From Brachypodium distachyon (lineage: Eukaryota; Streptophyta; Magnoliopsida; Poales; Poaceae), in contig NC_016133.3 in NCBI RefSeq assembly GCF_000005505.3, forward strand, positions 19,902,001-19,966,000: DNA of 64,000 nucleotides. The letters run 5' to 3'. The notes beneath the pieces are model-generated. The model was given only the letters and a program-made list of their open reading frames with translations. It was not told where the DNA came from and ran no database searches. The translations under genes and the position numbers were made by a program. Positions 13,401 through 25,112 of this stretch are shown here, in pieces. Every line of letters starts with the position of its first letter. Position 1 is the stretch's first letter.

Positions 13401-15833
13401 GTCCCGAGACGCCTTCGGAAGTCCCGCGCGGTGTGTGAGGCCCTCACGGATAGGCATTGGATTCGTGATATCCAGGGAGCTCTTGGACCGTTGGCTCTTT
13501 GGCAGTACATTCAGATTTGGAGGAGGACTCGCGCCGTTCGCCTCTCGGACTCGGCTATGTCCTTTTCTGGAGATGGACGACCGATGGCCAGTACTCTTCC
13601 AAGACGTGCTACCGGCCCTCTTCCATGGGGGGATAACCTCCGACACCTGGAAGCTGAACTGGAAGTCTTGGGCTCCTCCTCGGGTGAAAATCTTCATTTG
13701 GTTGGCATGTCAGGACCGTTGCTGGACTGCTGAGAGACGGGCGCGCCATGGTCTGTCACACGCGCAACGCTGCTTGCTCTGTGATCAGACCTTGGAGACC
13801 ATGAACCACCTTCTTGTGGATTGCCCTTTCCCCTGCTCTCCTTGGCATAAGGTGCTTTCGTGGATCCGATCCACCTGCGCCCCACCGGCTGTCGGCGTCT
13901 CTTTTGCGGCTTGGTGGCAGGAGTCCATCCACTCTTCCCCTCCCACCGTGCGAAAGGGCACGGCCTCTCTGATCATGCTCACGGCATGGTCTATCTGGAA
14001 GCATCGCAACGCCTCCGTTTTCGATAATGCGACCCCCAACCTTGCATCCCTACTGGACCTGATCAAGTCTGATGCTAGGTGTTGGGCAGGTGCGGGCGCT
14101 GTAGGACTCGGAGCGATTCTGCCGGCGGTTTCTAGTTAGGCGCGTCGTGTTGTATCTCGGGTGTGGCTCTCTATGGTCTTGTACATAAACTTCTTTCTAT
14201 CAATGCATCGAGACGCAAAGCTTTTGCGTTTTCTCGAAAAAAAAATCAATATCTAGGAACCACAAAACTTGTCGACAAAAATGAAGAGTGGCAAAATACC
14301 TCATAGTGTTAAAGTGCTCCTCAAACACCTTTTCTTGGACAGAGCCCGAGGGGAACCGGAAGAAATCCTTCCTGAGAATTCCAAGCCTCTTGCTTCTTAG
14401 ACCATCTATGTTCAAGAATTGCTTGTAACCACCTTCTGGGATATAATGAGACGCCATGCGAGTTGCCTCTGCGTCTGATGGATCATGACCAACAATAGCT
14501 TCCAACACATGAACAGCATCTGAAACTGTTCTACAGATTGGCCTGTGTCAAGTAAATTACATCACTAAGAAACACTTCCAATTAGCGCATCATGCTCAAA
14601 TCCAAGTAAACTGAGCAAACGTGGCCAAGAAAGTTTGGTTCTTGCCCAAATTTGCCCTACCAAAAATTTGACAACCTATTGGCCCTTGTTTGGTGGGTAT
14701 CCGAAAATTTGGTTGTCAAAGGAATCTTGCCGATCTACTCACATCTCTTCACAAATTTTGCCAACATGTCGGCTAACCATGGGCCAACAAATCCCTACTC
14801 CTTAGCCCATATTGGCTATCCAGTGGTTGGCAAAAATTGGTAGGGCACAAATGGACAAGAACCAAACACAGCCTTAAGAGCCATATCATTGACAAATCAC
14901 AAGCCAAAGTTTTATGAATGAATCTACTAGTTAAGGAACGCTCAACTCACCCAACTGTGTCCATCCTCGGGGATATGATGATGACGCCGGCGCGGCTTGT
15001 GAGACCAACCGTCGGCTTAATCCCAACGACAGAGTTGAAGCTGGACGGGCACATGATGGACCCATCCGTCTCCGTCCCAATCGTCACCGCTACCATATTC
15101 GCCGCCGCCGCAATTGCGGAGCCGCTGCTCGACGAACAAGTTGTTGCTGACGGCACATAAGGATTCTACATCAGCAACGGAATTAGAGCAATATGCATTC
15201 CTTCAGATTCAGAGTCACAATTTGCCGTATTTTAGGTTCCAAACAAGGGAAATCAAACAAAAAACATGGAGGAGGCAAAGAGGGGAGGATTCTCTGACTG
15301 ACCAGGCCTTGGCCACCGCGGGGGCTCCAGCCGGCGGGGATGCCGGGGGCGCGGAAATTGCACCACTCGCTGAGGCTGGCAGTGCCAAGGACCACCGCGC
15401 CGGCGAGCCGGAGCCGCTCCACCACGCCCGCGTCGCGCGCGGAGCGCGACCCGACCAGGGCGAGCGACCCGGCCGTCGCGTTTAGCAACCCTCCTCCATC
15501 GCCGGCCGCGGCGATGTTGTCCTTAATCAGGACGGGGATGCCATGGAGCGGCGGGAGCGCCCCGGAGCCAGCGCGCGAGAGGCGAGCTGCGTCGGCGCGG
15601 TCAGCTGCGGCGAGAGCGCCGTCGGCATCGAGCTCGATGACGGCGTGGAGGGCGGGGTCGAGGGACGCGATGCTGCGAAGGTAGAGTTCGACGAGGCCAC
15701 GCGAGGTGAGTGCGCCGTTGGCGAAGGCGTGGTGGATGGATTCGATGGTGGCCTCCTCGAGCTCGAACGCGAGAGCTGAACTGGCGTGGGCGGCGAGGAG
15801 CAGCGGCAGGAGGATGCGCAGGGAGGGCGGCAT
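10437..15833 (-). CDS. Secreted amidase-signature family protein
   Basis: Member of the amidase-signature family (plant 'probable amidase', related to GatA and fatty-acid amide hydrolases), which hydrolyses amide bonds. Five exons on the minus strand join in frame: 15833-15303, 15165-14951, 14542-14300, 11088-10890 and 10802-10437, for 517 residues, a normal length. The first about 22 residues (LRILLPLLLAAHASSALA) form a signal peptide, suggesting secretion or endomembrane location. Catalytic Ser-cisSer-Lys triad: Lys in VLIKDNI, cis-Ser in the CSSSSGSA loop, nucleophile Ser in TETDGSI. Later conserved blocks: NSVVGIKPTVGLTSR, GPICRTVSDA, and GYPAITVPAGYASNGVPF near the C-terminus. Nothing is missing, so it should be functional. 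Intron 2 carries a MITE; intron 3 (14299-11089, 3.2 kb) carries an antisense LINE fragment and LTR-like sequence. The substrate is unknown. Confidence 0.94.
11270..12790. mobile_element. LTR-like repeat sequence inside amidase intron 3
   Basis: Two blocks look like solo LTRs rather than unique intron. One around 11290-11700 has a TATA-like tttatatag at 11420. The other around 12020-12710 has cctatataaac at 12332-12342, a following leader and cytosine-rich sequence. I could not define ends, TSDs or coding sequence, so the assignment is inference from overall character. Confidence 0.35.
13340..14248 (+). mobile_element. 5'-truncated LINE fragment (RT C-terminal zinc-binding region)
   Basis: Plus-strand frames encode the C-terminal end of a plant LINE ORF2: DTWKLNWKSWAPPRVKIFIW, RCWTAERRARHGL, then a Cys/His cluster (CLLCDQTLETMNHLLVDC) and AWSIWKHRNASVFD. 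This is the zf-RVT region. At least one frameshift separates the part before 13600 from the rest. It ends in a 3' UTR and A-rich tail at 14240-14248. It lies antisense within amidase intron 3 and resembles the LINE at 30143-31759 (compare CWSIWKHRNAVVFDGATPS there). No TSD could be identified. Confidence 0.85.
14633..14870. mobile_element. MITE with about 35-bp inverted ends in amidase intron 2
   Basis: The left end gtttggttcttgcccaaat... is matched inverted by ...ggacaagaaccaaac at the right end, and the inner parts (tttgccctaccaa and its complement) also pair. The element is about 238 bp and non-coding. The superfamily is uncertain (hAT-like or Harbinger-like). Confidence 0.7.
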
Positions 15834-15839
15834 TTGTCA

Positions 15840-16326
15840 CTGTTGTGTAGAAGGTGGTGATGAGCGAAGACTATGGAATGTGTCGACCTTTGATGAATGT
15901 GTTGACCCTGAGTCCCTAATGGCCTGATGAGATCCGTTTGTGGGTCATCCAGAGTTCGAAAAGATATCCCGTCCCCCGAGATACGTGTCTACAGTGTCGT
16001 AAAGTTTCAAAACATATATTCAGATGTGAATACGTCGAAAAAGACAAAAAAAAAAGACACACTATTCATGTTTGCATTTATCTTTTTTGTTTCTCTCTAT
16101 GTATAATAAATTTAGAGTCGAAATTTTATGACAACATATGTAAATATATTATGAACTCACCTAATTTATTTCGAAATTTTCAAAAACTTTTTAAGAGTGC
16201 TACTGTGCGTACCTAAAGGGGTGGATATTTACTCACAGGATTTTTTTTCGTTACTTTATAAATAAATTTGAGTTTCCCTTTAAATATTTTTATATGTTTG
16301 TAGGCGATTGCTCTTGCTCCTAATAT
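15840..16326. other. AT-rich intergenic region upstream of the amidase
   Basis: Should contain the amidase promoter next to 15833. No convincing TATA box and no other gene are visible. It ends at the LINE target duplication. Confidence 0.5.
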
Positions 16327-16341
16327 ATTGCTTCATTTTTT
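16327..16341. repeat. LINE target-site duplication, left copy (15 bp)
   Basis: attgcttcatttttt, repeated exactly at 23649-23663 on the far side of the LINE. The terminal T run overlaps the element's poly(A) tail on the minus strand. Confidence 0.85.
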
Positions 16342-16562
16342 TAGATGAAAGGCTTTTCGCCCTGTTTCATTTCATAGGAAAAGAAACAATTTGTCCCAAG
16401 TTATTACAAGTACTCCACAACAGTTCAAACGAGCAGAAAAAGCAGATAGCCTGAGCAACATTCAGGATCAAAAGCAAAAAAGGAGAGTTAATACAATAAC
16501 GCCTACAACACAGATAAGTAGATCTTTTTCTTCACAGCAGCTGCATATGTCTGGGGAAAGCT

Positions 16563-19500
16563 TCAGTGGATTTTTGGTTCTGCCAAGAGAGGAGTCCCTG
16601 GTCCTATGATTGCCGTCCTTCGTTTCTTGTTCATCTCAGGCAGGGTGTCTCGAAAGCTTTGTTCTCCAGCAGCAGTAAACATCTGTCCCAAATCTGAATA
16701 TCTCTTTTCGGGCACAGCGGTTGCCAACGCTTTAATAAGCGCAGTAATCTCTTCCACAGGACCTGGATATTCATCCAAACATGTCAAGCAAATAGTAAAT
16801 CATTACGGAACTTCCATAAGGTCCACATAATAGCAGAAGATATCATGTTAATCACACCATTCCTTTTATTACACAGCCATAATGTTGCCATTTGTTCATA
16901 TGAAAGGATTGGAGGCTTGTGAAAGATCTCAGCAAGCTCATCAAGAAGCAGTCGAATAACCACACAGTCAAAAAACAAGTGGGGTATAGTTTCAGGTTCC
17001 TTGCAAAATAAACAGCTTTTGTCTTTGACCTCCTGTCTTTTCTCCAAGTTATCTCTAGTAAGGAGTTTCTTGTTACTTAACAACCAAAGGAACATATGTA
17101 TTCTTGGGGGAACAGTAATCTGCCAAAGAGCAGGGACATAAACAGGGGAGATCCCTCTGAAATTTACTACAGCATATAGAGACTGGGAGGAATAGATACC
17201 AGAATTATTCAATTTCCACATCATTTGGTCTTTTTCATTAGATAGTTCAATACTTGAAACAATCTGGGACAGCATGTCCCATTGTTCAAGCAGCCTGGGT
17301 CCAAAGTTTTTTCGGAAGGTTAGATGGATTTCATTGTCTACCAACACCTGATCTAATGTTGCCATCTGTTCATTACAGATGATATATAGGTCCCAGAACT
17401 GGATTGCAAGACTGGATCCACCAAACCATTGATCTTCCCAAAAACGAATCATTTTTCCATTTCCCACTAGCCATTGATAACCAAGCTTAGCGGCTTTAGC
17501 AGTTCACATGATCCCTTTCCAAAAAGTGGAACCCACTCTGTCATCGCAGGCAAAAATGTTTGGTTGGTCAGCCCCATACTTAAATTCAATAATCTATTTC
17601 CAGAGCTTGTTAGAGTCCAGATTGTATCTATGGACCCAAGAAGCTAACAAGGTGACATTAAGATCTCTTAGATTGGGTTGTCCCAAACCTCCAAATTCCT
17701 TTTCCATGGCCATCATCTCCTAATTTGCCAGATGGTATTTGTGATGTCCTGCATAATTGTCCCAAAGGCAGTGTGCCATTTGGGAGTTTATGGCATGTAT
17801 AGCCCAACTAGGGAATTTGATGACAGACAAAAGATAGATTGGTATACTTGCTAGGCAAGCTCTGATCAAAATGATCCTTCCACCATAGGAAAAGAGTCTG
17901 CCTCTCCAGCCAGCCACTCTTTTAATGATTTTGTCAATTACAGGTTGCAAGTCTTCTTTTCTGAGTTTACTATGATGCAGGGGAACACCTAAATAGGTGA
18001 TAGGTAGATTTCCATTTTTACAACCAAAAATCTGTGCCAAAGAATTGATTTCTTCTTCCTCAAGGTTCATAGGTATCAAATCAGATTTATGATAATTAAT
18101 TTTTATTCTTGAAATATGTTCAAATAAGGTGAGTGCCCACTTCAAATTTTGAGCCATCTGTAAGTTGTTTTGAAGGAAGATTAGAGTGTCATCGGCATAC
18201 CGTAAGCTGATTATGCCACCAGGACAAAAATCAGGTAACAGTCCAGAGATGAGGGAATGTCTAGCTGCTTTAGTAAGCATTTTGGTAAAAGCATCAGCCA
18301 CCAAATTAAACAAGATGGGGGACAAAGGATCACCTTCTCTTAGGCCTTTTCCAGTGACAAAGTAGCCACTTTCTGTGCCATTCAGCCTAATGCCCACAGA
18401 TCCTCTGTAAATCAGTGTTTTGATTTTGTTAATCCATTTTTGCCTAAAACCCCTCTGTGTTATCATTTGTTCCAAGAACTCCGAGTTCACTCTGTCGTAT
18501 GCTTTTTCATAGTCCAATTTAAGCAAGATACCTTTTTCTTGTTTGGAATACATCTCATGTATTATTTCATGTGCTGTTACCACACTGTCAAGTATATATC
18601 TTCCTTTAATGAAAGCTGTCTGATTTTTGGAAATGAGCCTATCAGCACAATTGCCCGATCTAATGGTACATGCCTTAGCAAAAAATTTAAAACTGCAGTT
18701 AGTGAGGGCAATGGGTCTGAATTTCTTAAGAGAGGTAGCATCTAGTTCTTTTGGGATTAAAGTCAACATGGCATAATTCAACCTGTGTAGGTCAGCTGTG
18801 TTGTTGTCAAAATCTCTAAAGAGATTCATCAAATCAGTCTTTATGGCATTCCAGAACTTCTGATAGAACAGAAAGGAAAACCCATCTGGGCCCCCGTTTG
18901 CATATGAGGAAAAGACAGCTTCTTTTATTTCTTCTTCAGAATTCTTGGTCGAGTAAGTTATTTTCTTCTTCAGTAACTAAATTCTCAGGCTCCCAAAAGT
19001 TTTCATCTAGATTAATATCTAGTTTCTCTTCTCTACCAAAAAGTTGTTTGTAAAATTCCACTGCAATTTGGAGCATTGAAAGGGTGTCATGTACTAGGTC
19101 ATCAGGCCTTTCCAATGATACAATTTTTTTTTCTTCTTCTCTGGTTAGCAATGGCATGGAAGTAGACAGTATTTTTATCTCCTTCTAAGATGTCTCTTTC
19201 TCTAGCTCTCTGCCTTGCTTTAATTTCCTCCATTTTCCAGATTTTGTTCGGTTCAGACCTAATGGTCTTCATTCTCTCATTTTCAGAAGATGTTAAAGTT
19301 TGAGATTCAGACATGATATCCAAGCAGTCATATTCTGCAATTAAGGATTTTTTCTTTTTTTTTTGTTCTGCTGCTATGTTGGCACTCCAACCTTTGAGGA
19401 ATTTCCTAAGCCTTCTGATTTTAAACTGCCAGGTGTCCAAAGCATTCTGGCAGGGGCAGGACAAGGACCAGTTTTTGTTGATTAAATCTATACAACCTTC

Positions 19501-20157
19501 AATTTCCAGCCACCATTTCTCAAATCTGAAATTTTTTCCTTTGGGGGAAACAATGCCCTCACAATCTAACCACAAAGGAGCATGGTCACTTCCAATTCTT
19601 GCTAATGTAGAGACTAGGGATGAAGGGAAATGGGCTTCCCAACAAGAAGATACAAAAAATTTGTCAGTAGCTGCCATAATAGGATTGTCCTGATTATTAG
19701 ACCAGGTGAAAAGCCTATTGGCAATTTTGAGTTCCATTAGTGTTGCAGAGTTGATCCAATTGTTGAATTTATCTACCCAGGACTGATTAATGTTTCTGGA
19801 GCTTTTTTCACTAGCTTGCCTAATAAGGTTAAAATCTCCACCCACTATCATGAGGGTATTACAGGATCCACATATAGATGAAAGCTCATCTAGGAATTCC
19901 TGTTTTGGCTCATCGCATGCTGGGCCATAAACAGCCACAACTTTCTGGACAAAACTGTCCATCTTAGATTTTATATCACAGGAAATACAGAAGGAACTAA
20001 CGTTCCAAGTGATAATATAAAAAATATCCAGATCAATACCAAGGAGGATATCTCCTGTTGTTCCAACTGCTGGGAGATGTTCCCAGTTAAAATTTCCATA
20101 GTTCACTAAAGACTCTAAAGAGTGTGGGGTGACATTCATTTTTTTAGTTTCAAACAA
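16563..20157 (-). pseudogene. LINE ORF2: endonuclease-reverse transcriptase, disrupted
   Basis: Domains in order along the minus strand. Endonuclease/exonuclease/phosphatase fold (20157-19102): [40 protein letters not shown] and the terminal [13 protein letters not shown]. Linker (19157-18936): QLFGREEKLDINLDENF. Reverse transcriptase (18832-17720): LIPKELDATSLKKFRPIALT, AFIKGRYILDSVV, LKLDYEKAYDRV, GLREGDPLSPILFNLVADAF and the catalytic LRYADDTLIFLQ. Zinc-binding C-terminus (17467-16784): PPRIHMFLWLL, CLFCKEPETIPHLFFDC. Breaks occur near 19130, between 18936 and 18832, near 17715 and near 16785. Catalytic residues survive but the frame does not. Confidence 0.92.
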
Positions 20158-20477
20158 AGCAATAATAGCAGGATGATGAGCTCTAAAAAGCTCATAAACT
20201 CTTTTGATCTTAGCTGGGTCATTTAGACCTCTAACATTTCAAAAAAGGTACTGCATCAGCAAATTTATTAAAGGAGCTTTTGGACAAGTGAATTCTATCC
20301 TTCCTTATAAGAAACATGAAAATCATACTGCTCATGATCATGTCCATTATCTAACCGGAATTAAAATCAATAGCATGTTCATCATGTTGTTCTAAAACAT
20401 CTTCAAGGGTGACATCAATTTCAACTGGAAGGAAAATGTCAGGTTGATCAATGTTAAGTTGCTCAAGTCTTTTCTGT

Positions 20478-23356
20478 TCAAGCATTTTTTAGATGATCAA
20501 TTTGTCTATGTATACTAGCAGGAGTAGGACTTAGACAGATATTTAAAGCTTTAGCTTGATTAGCTAACTGAGTGTTGCAAACAGTAGCAAAAGAATGTTT
20601 GAATTTATTACCTTTGTAGGTGGGTACCTTTAGATTCTTCTGGGACAGGAGGTCTTGAGCTTTGCTTAGTATTGATTTGCCATCTTGTGCAATCCTGGAG
20701 CTCTGCCTAGTAGCAATCACTGGTCCCCATTTGTGTTTCTGTTTCTTTCTTCCTTTCACTTCAGCAGGGGTGGGAAAATCTTCAGTATTAATCATGGTGT
20801 CAGAGTTATCTTTTCCAACCTCAGGTTGGTTATGTAGAGCAGTATCCACCACTCTCTGAGACAGAGGAGCCTTGTGAATCTTGTGTGCCAATTCCAGGTG
20901 GTAGGTCTTGTACCAACAGAGTGTCAATTACTGTACTTATCTGCAGCTCCTGGGGGTCATTGTGGTTATGAATGTGATTTTTCTCAACAGGGTCCACTTC
21001 AATGAAAAGGTGATCAGTGTTATCTCCAGAAAGTTCTGGCTCTTCATCAGAATCCACCAAATTAGCATTCATCAGGACTTGAAAACTGTTGGACTAACTT
21101 TTAATTGATTTTACGGTCACAGACCCTCCAGATGGAGGATGTGGGGTATCTTTCTTCTCTTTGTTTGGTTGCTCTGACTCTTTTTTCTTTTCCAAGTCTT
21201 GAAACTCCTCATCCATCAAGGTATCATCTTCATAATCATCTGATCCATCATCATCTTTGTCATCTAGTCCCATCACTTTATCAATATCAATTCTCTCCCA
21301 TTCCACAGTAAACTGGAGTAGATAGAATTTCTTTCTCATCACCACCATCCTTTCTGGTGGTATTTTTGAAGGGTTTCGAACAGCAACCTTCACCCTGACC
21401 ACTTCATAGAGGGATTTAAAAATCCCATTCCAGTCCACATCTAGAAGAAGGCCAAAGCATTTTGAGATTTGAGTGATTAATTTCCAGGAGATTCATTTTG
21501 GTGGAATGCCTCTAATCTGTAGCCATAATTCTGTGAGTTCTCCTGGCTCTGTCAGGTCTCCATCCCAGGGCAAAATCTTAATAGTAACTCTATCAATGTC
21601 AGCACCCTCTTTCAGGTTAAAGGAAGGAAAACTTATGAGGTCAACCACCTTCTTGCCAGGTGGAAATCTTACTAAGAAACTCTTTCTATCTAATTGTCTA
21701 ACTTGTCAGGGCCAAGTAGCATCCCAAGTTTCAGACATCTTAATAACCAAATCTTTTCAAGAAATCTCTCCATGTGTAAGAGCTACAACTCCACAATTGT
21801 TCATGTTTAGCCATTTTGTGGAGGCCTTCTCATCAATGTTGATATAAAAGAAACCTAAACCTCCATTTGCACTCCCCACAAATTGGGCCATGCATAGCTC
21901 TTTGCCCCAAGCTGGGCAGTTGTCCATATGGTGTCCTGGACGGTTGCAGATAAAACAAACTTTTGGCTTCACACAATTGCCTGCATAATGTCCAGGTCCT
22001 CCACAATTATGACACAAAATGTCTTTGTATTTTGGGTCAATTGGTTGGATTAACTCCTCATCAGTATTCTTCTGCTTACTCTGTCTACTGGCATGTTGAT
22101 GGCCATCACCAACAGAATGGGATGGTTGTGTGTTTCCCTGTCCTTTGGTCCCCTAAGTTTGTGTAGCTCCCTAAGTTTGTTTCTCCTGTTGAGTCCCTTT
22201 CAGCAGAGGGAGCTGTTGCTGTGTGGTCTGCTGTGTAGAATGTTGTGTTTGCAGCGTGTGGGTCTCCTGTTGGGTTTGTGTCACTTGAGAGGGAGGCTGG
22301 GCAGTTTGTTGCATCTGCTGGAACTGTGGCTGGATTTGTATTTGATCTTGCACAAAAGGTGCCCCTTGTAAACCAGGCATCTGTTGGTGAATCTGTGACA
22401 TAGCAATAATTAGTTGTTGTTGTCGCTGTCCTTGCAATTGTTGTCCCTGGACCTGCTGGTGTCCCTGTGTTGGTTGTTGAGTCTGCATCTGCTGTTGCCC
22501 TTGTATCTGTGGCTGGGTTGGAATCTGTTGCTGACTCTGTATTGGTTGCTGAAAAGGAAACTGTTGTTGACCCTGAATTTGTTGTTGGCTTTGCATTTGT
22601 TGCGGAAAAATAGGTTGTTGTCCATATATTAGACCAAATGCACCAAACTGCTGCTGGTGAAAGTGTTGTCTGCTGCCCATAGGAATATTGGAGGGGTTGC
22701 ATAAGTTTTTGTTGGGGCTGCATCAGAAATTGTTGCTGCGGTTGCTGAATCTGTTGGAAAAACGTAAGTGGGGGAGCACTCTGCAGTTGTGTAGGGATCG
22801 ACTGGTTCTGGGATGTAGGAGTCGAGATCTGAGTCTGACCTTGCAGGGTTTGTGATTGCTGGGTCTGTGGTTGATCCTGAGGTGCGTCCTGGATCTGATT
22901 GTGAGCTTGAATTTGTGAGGGGAGAGTACCTTGTTGAGAAGATCAATTGTACTGATATGGGTTGCGGTAGTTGCTATTCTTCGCGAAACCTCGACCCCCT
23001 CCGCCGCGACCGCCACGGCCACCCTCCATATCCGATTTCCTGAGGATGCTCGCAAACGTCTCCTTCCCGTGGATGCGGCTCCAGAAATCTCGAGAGAAAC
23101 TGAAGTGCTTCGGAGCGGGAGCGAAACGATCGGAGTGGATTGCCAGAAAACAGTATTCAGCCATGAAGTTCTTCGCCGCGAATAGATCCCGGCGGATCCA
23201 CACCAGGTTGGCGGCGGCAGCTGGGTCTCTGGCTACAACCCTAGAAGGGAGGCACGCGGAGGGGAGAATCCACAGCTGGCCATAGTAGTCTTCCAGCGCC
23301 TCGTTGGCTCCACACCATGGGTCCCTAGCGTCAGCCGCCTTGCTCCCACCCGCCAT
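20478..23356 (-). pseudogene. LINE ORF1: gag-like nucleic-acid-binding protein, disrupted
   Basis: The likely start is the ATG at 23356 (MAGGSKAADARDPW). Next come a region reading YYGQLWILPSACLPS, a Gly/Arg-rich patch (GGRGGRGGGGRGFAKN), and a long glutamine-rich tract from CAG/CAA repeats (about 22750-22170). Then follow two CCHC zinc knuckles (CHNCGGPGHYAGNC and CFICNRPGHHMDNC, 22011-21900), an acidic segment (DDKDDDGSDDYEDD, about 21250) and a basic tail (EVKGRKKQKHKWG). Such proteins coat LINE RNA. At least four frame changes or stops break it. Confidence 0.85.
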
Positions 23357-23648
23357 GCGCTTGGTGTGGATTCGCCCAGGTGTCCCGTCCCGGTTCGAAC
23401 TCGTGGTTGTGCGCCGAGAGGGAGGCCTGAACGACTCATGGGTGTGATGGGTGTCCTTCTCAGGATCGATGGCGACGTCCTCATGGGCGTCGGAGCGGAG
23501 AGGTGGTGCCGTCGGACGCGAAGAGCGGGCCGGAGCAAGCGCTCCGGTGGAAACCCTCGTCATCCTTTGTCTGTCCGTTTTCACTCCAAGACACGACTAC
23601 TGGGAGTCAGTAGCGCTACCTACGGAAAGGAAGATGAGACAATGACTC

Positions 23649-23663
23649 ATTGCTTCATTTTTT
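23649..23663. repeat. LINE target-site duplication, right copy (15 bp)
   Basis: Exact match to 16327-16341. Marks the 5' boundary of the minus-strand LINE. Confidence 0.85.
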
Positions 23664-24660
23664 GAGGAACTGGGATTTTAGATTTTAGGAGAGACATTAG
23701 CTCGCTGAATATGTCGTGGAGGAGCCTAGTCACTACCACTTGAAAATCACCTTGCGAGAGCTAGGGCCTCATGCCCAACCAGAGAGTGCCGAGGGTTGTG
23801 ACTAAGGAGGCGACCATGAGGATGGCGGAGCGATCAGACACAGGTTTGATCATTTGTCCCACTTTATTTTGAAATTTAATAATTTGTCTCGTCCTATGTA
23901 ACTTACGTGTATAGAATGGAGCTACCTGTTAGTAAGCGGAGCAAATCAGTAAAGGGTGGACAAATGATCAAAACCTACATTTTCAATCCTAGAATTCAAA
24001 TATTTGAGTTCAAACCTTACAATTTTAGATTCAAACTTTTTGGCAACGGGGCCAATAATTCAGTGAGGATAGCTCGTCCCAATTAATATTCAGTGTACTA
24101 CGCTAGTTCCAATGGATTGGTGAAAATAAAAAAAATAAACAGAATTTTCATCGCTCACTACTGTTTTCCCTATTTTGTCGTGTGCCCGAGTGTACTTCTC
24201 CCAGTTCTCGGTATTTGTGCGTCTTTGCCATAAAAGGTACACGGCAAACTACAATTTGCTGGTAGTGGCCGATATTTCAGATCTATATCTAGTTCCAAAA
24301 TAAAAGGAGTTCCAATATTTTTCCTTATGTTTCCTTCCATGATAAAATGTTGGATTTATATGAGAAAGGGATGAGGTAAATGAGTGGTTTTGATCTGCAT
24401 CCAAGAGCTTATTGAAAATGGCTTAGATATCGATGGAAAAAACATAGTACAACGATGGCCTGCATTGGGAAAGCGGTGAGGCTTAATATTCCAAGGTCCC
24501 ATTGGCACATGTAGCCAAAATAAAATCGCTAGGTTTGTACTGTTCCGGCCGCCACTTTTGTTAAAGAAACACATAAGCATTGTAAATTGCATTCGATGAG
24601 GTACAAACGATAAATTCCAACATGGGTTGCGTCGCAGAAATAAACCATTATTTGAGATTC
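23664..24660. other. Intergenic, no gene recognised
   Basis: AT-rich sequence between the LINE and the first SKP1-like gene, with no supported coding region. A TATA-like catatatagag at about 24670-24680 belongs to the gene at 24768. Confidence 0.5.
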
Positions 24661-24767
24661 AGATCGATCCATATATAGAGCTGGGACAAATACAACGCAG
24701 AAACACCACTTTGAATTTCCCAGAAAACCTTAGTTAGCTTCTTGCTATTCTACACACAGAGAGATCG

Positions 24768-25112
24768 ATGGTGCAAGCGATGGAAGGCGGCCTCGAAGAA
24801 GCCGACTTCGTGGTGCTTCGGTGCTTCGACGGCGAGGAGTTCCGAGTCCCGTCGGCGCTGGCGCGGCGGTCGGAGGTGGTCACCGCCGGCGTGGGAGCTG
24901 GCGAGCGCGTCGTGCCTGTGCCCGGCGCCGTCGCCGGCCGAGTCCTCGCCGCGGTGATAGCGTACTGGGCGAACCGCGACGGTGCCGCCGCCGCGGACGC
25001 TGGCAGGTACGACGAGGAGTACGTCGCCGGGCTCAGCCACGACATGCGCGTCGACGTCATCAACGCGGCGTACCATCTGAACGAGCGCAGCCTGTTGGAG
25101 CTCTTTGCCTAA
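24768..25112 (+). CDS. SKP1-like protein, short (POZ-only), copy 1
   Basis: Single-exon frame of 114 residues related to plant SKP1/ASK proteins, the adaptors that link CUL1 to F-box proteins in SCF ubiquitin ligases. The BTB/POZ fold is recognisable: a first strand (FVVLRCFDGEEFRVPSALA), then the part matching LPNVTSKILAKVIEYC (VPVPGAVAGRVLAAVIAYW), an alanine-rich linker, YDEEYVAGLSHDMRVDVI and NAAYHLNERSLLELF. SKP1 would continue for about 45 residues with the helices that hold the F-box, but here a stop follows at once. An alternative start is the second Met at 24780. A TATA-like element lies near 24670. The sequence is GC-rich and intact. Three relatives lie downstream. Function is inferred only from the family; it may not assemble a normal SCF. 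Confidence 0.8.
   Translation: MVQAMEGGLEEADFVVLRCFDGEEFRVPSALARRSEVVTAGVGAGERVVPVPGAVAGRVLAAVIAYWANRDGAAAADAGRYDEEYVAGLSHDMRVDVINAAYHLNERSLLELFA

Larger units (their letters stand above)
16342..23648 (-). mobile_element. LINE retrotransposon, apparently full length (7.3 kb)
   Basis: A non-LTR retrotransposon on the minus strand with ORF1 (gag-like, zinc knuckles) and ORF2 (apurinic endonuclease, reverse transcriptase, C-terminal zinc-binding domain) in the usual order, bounded by a perfect 15-bp TSD and a short A tail at the 3' end (left). The presence of the 5' leader and ORF1 start argues against 5' truncation. Stops and frameshifts in both ORFs show that it is no longer autonomous. A second, more decayed member of the same family lies at 49208-52845. 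Confidence 0.9.

Noticed and set aside
13340..14248. TSD search around the LINE fragment
   Set aside because: Only an A-run is shared between the two flanks, which is not informative.
22106..22723. Alternative 205-codon Thr/Ala-rich frame
   Set aside because: It is the frame shadow of the Q-rich LINE ORF1 tract; low-complexity repeats leave several frames open.
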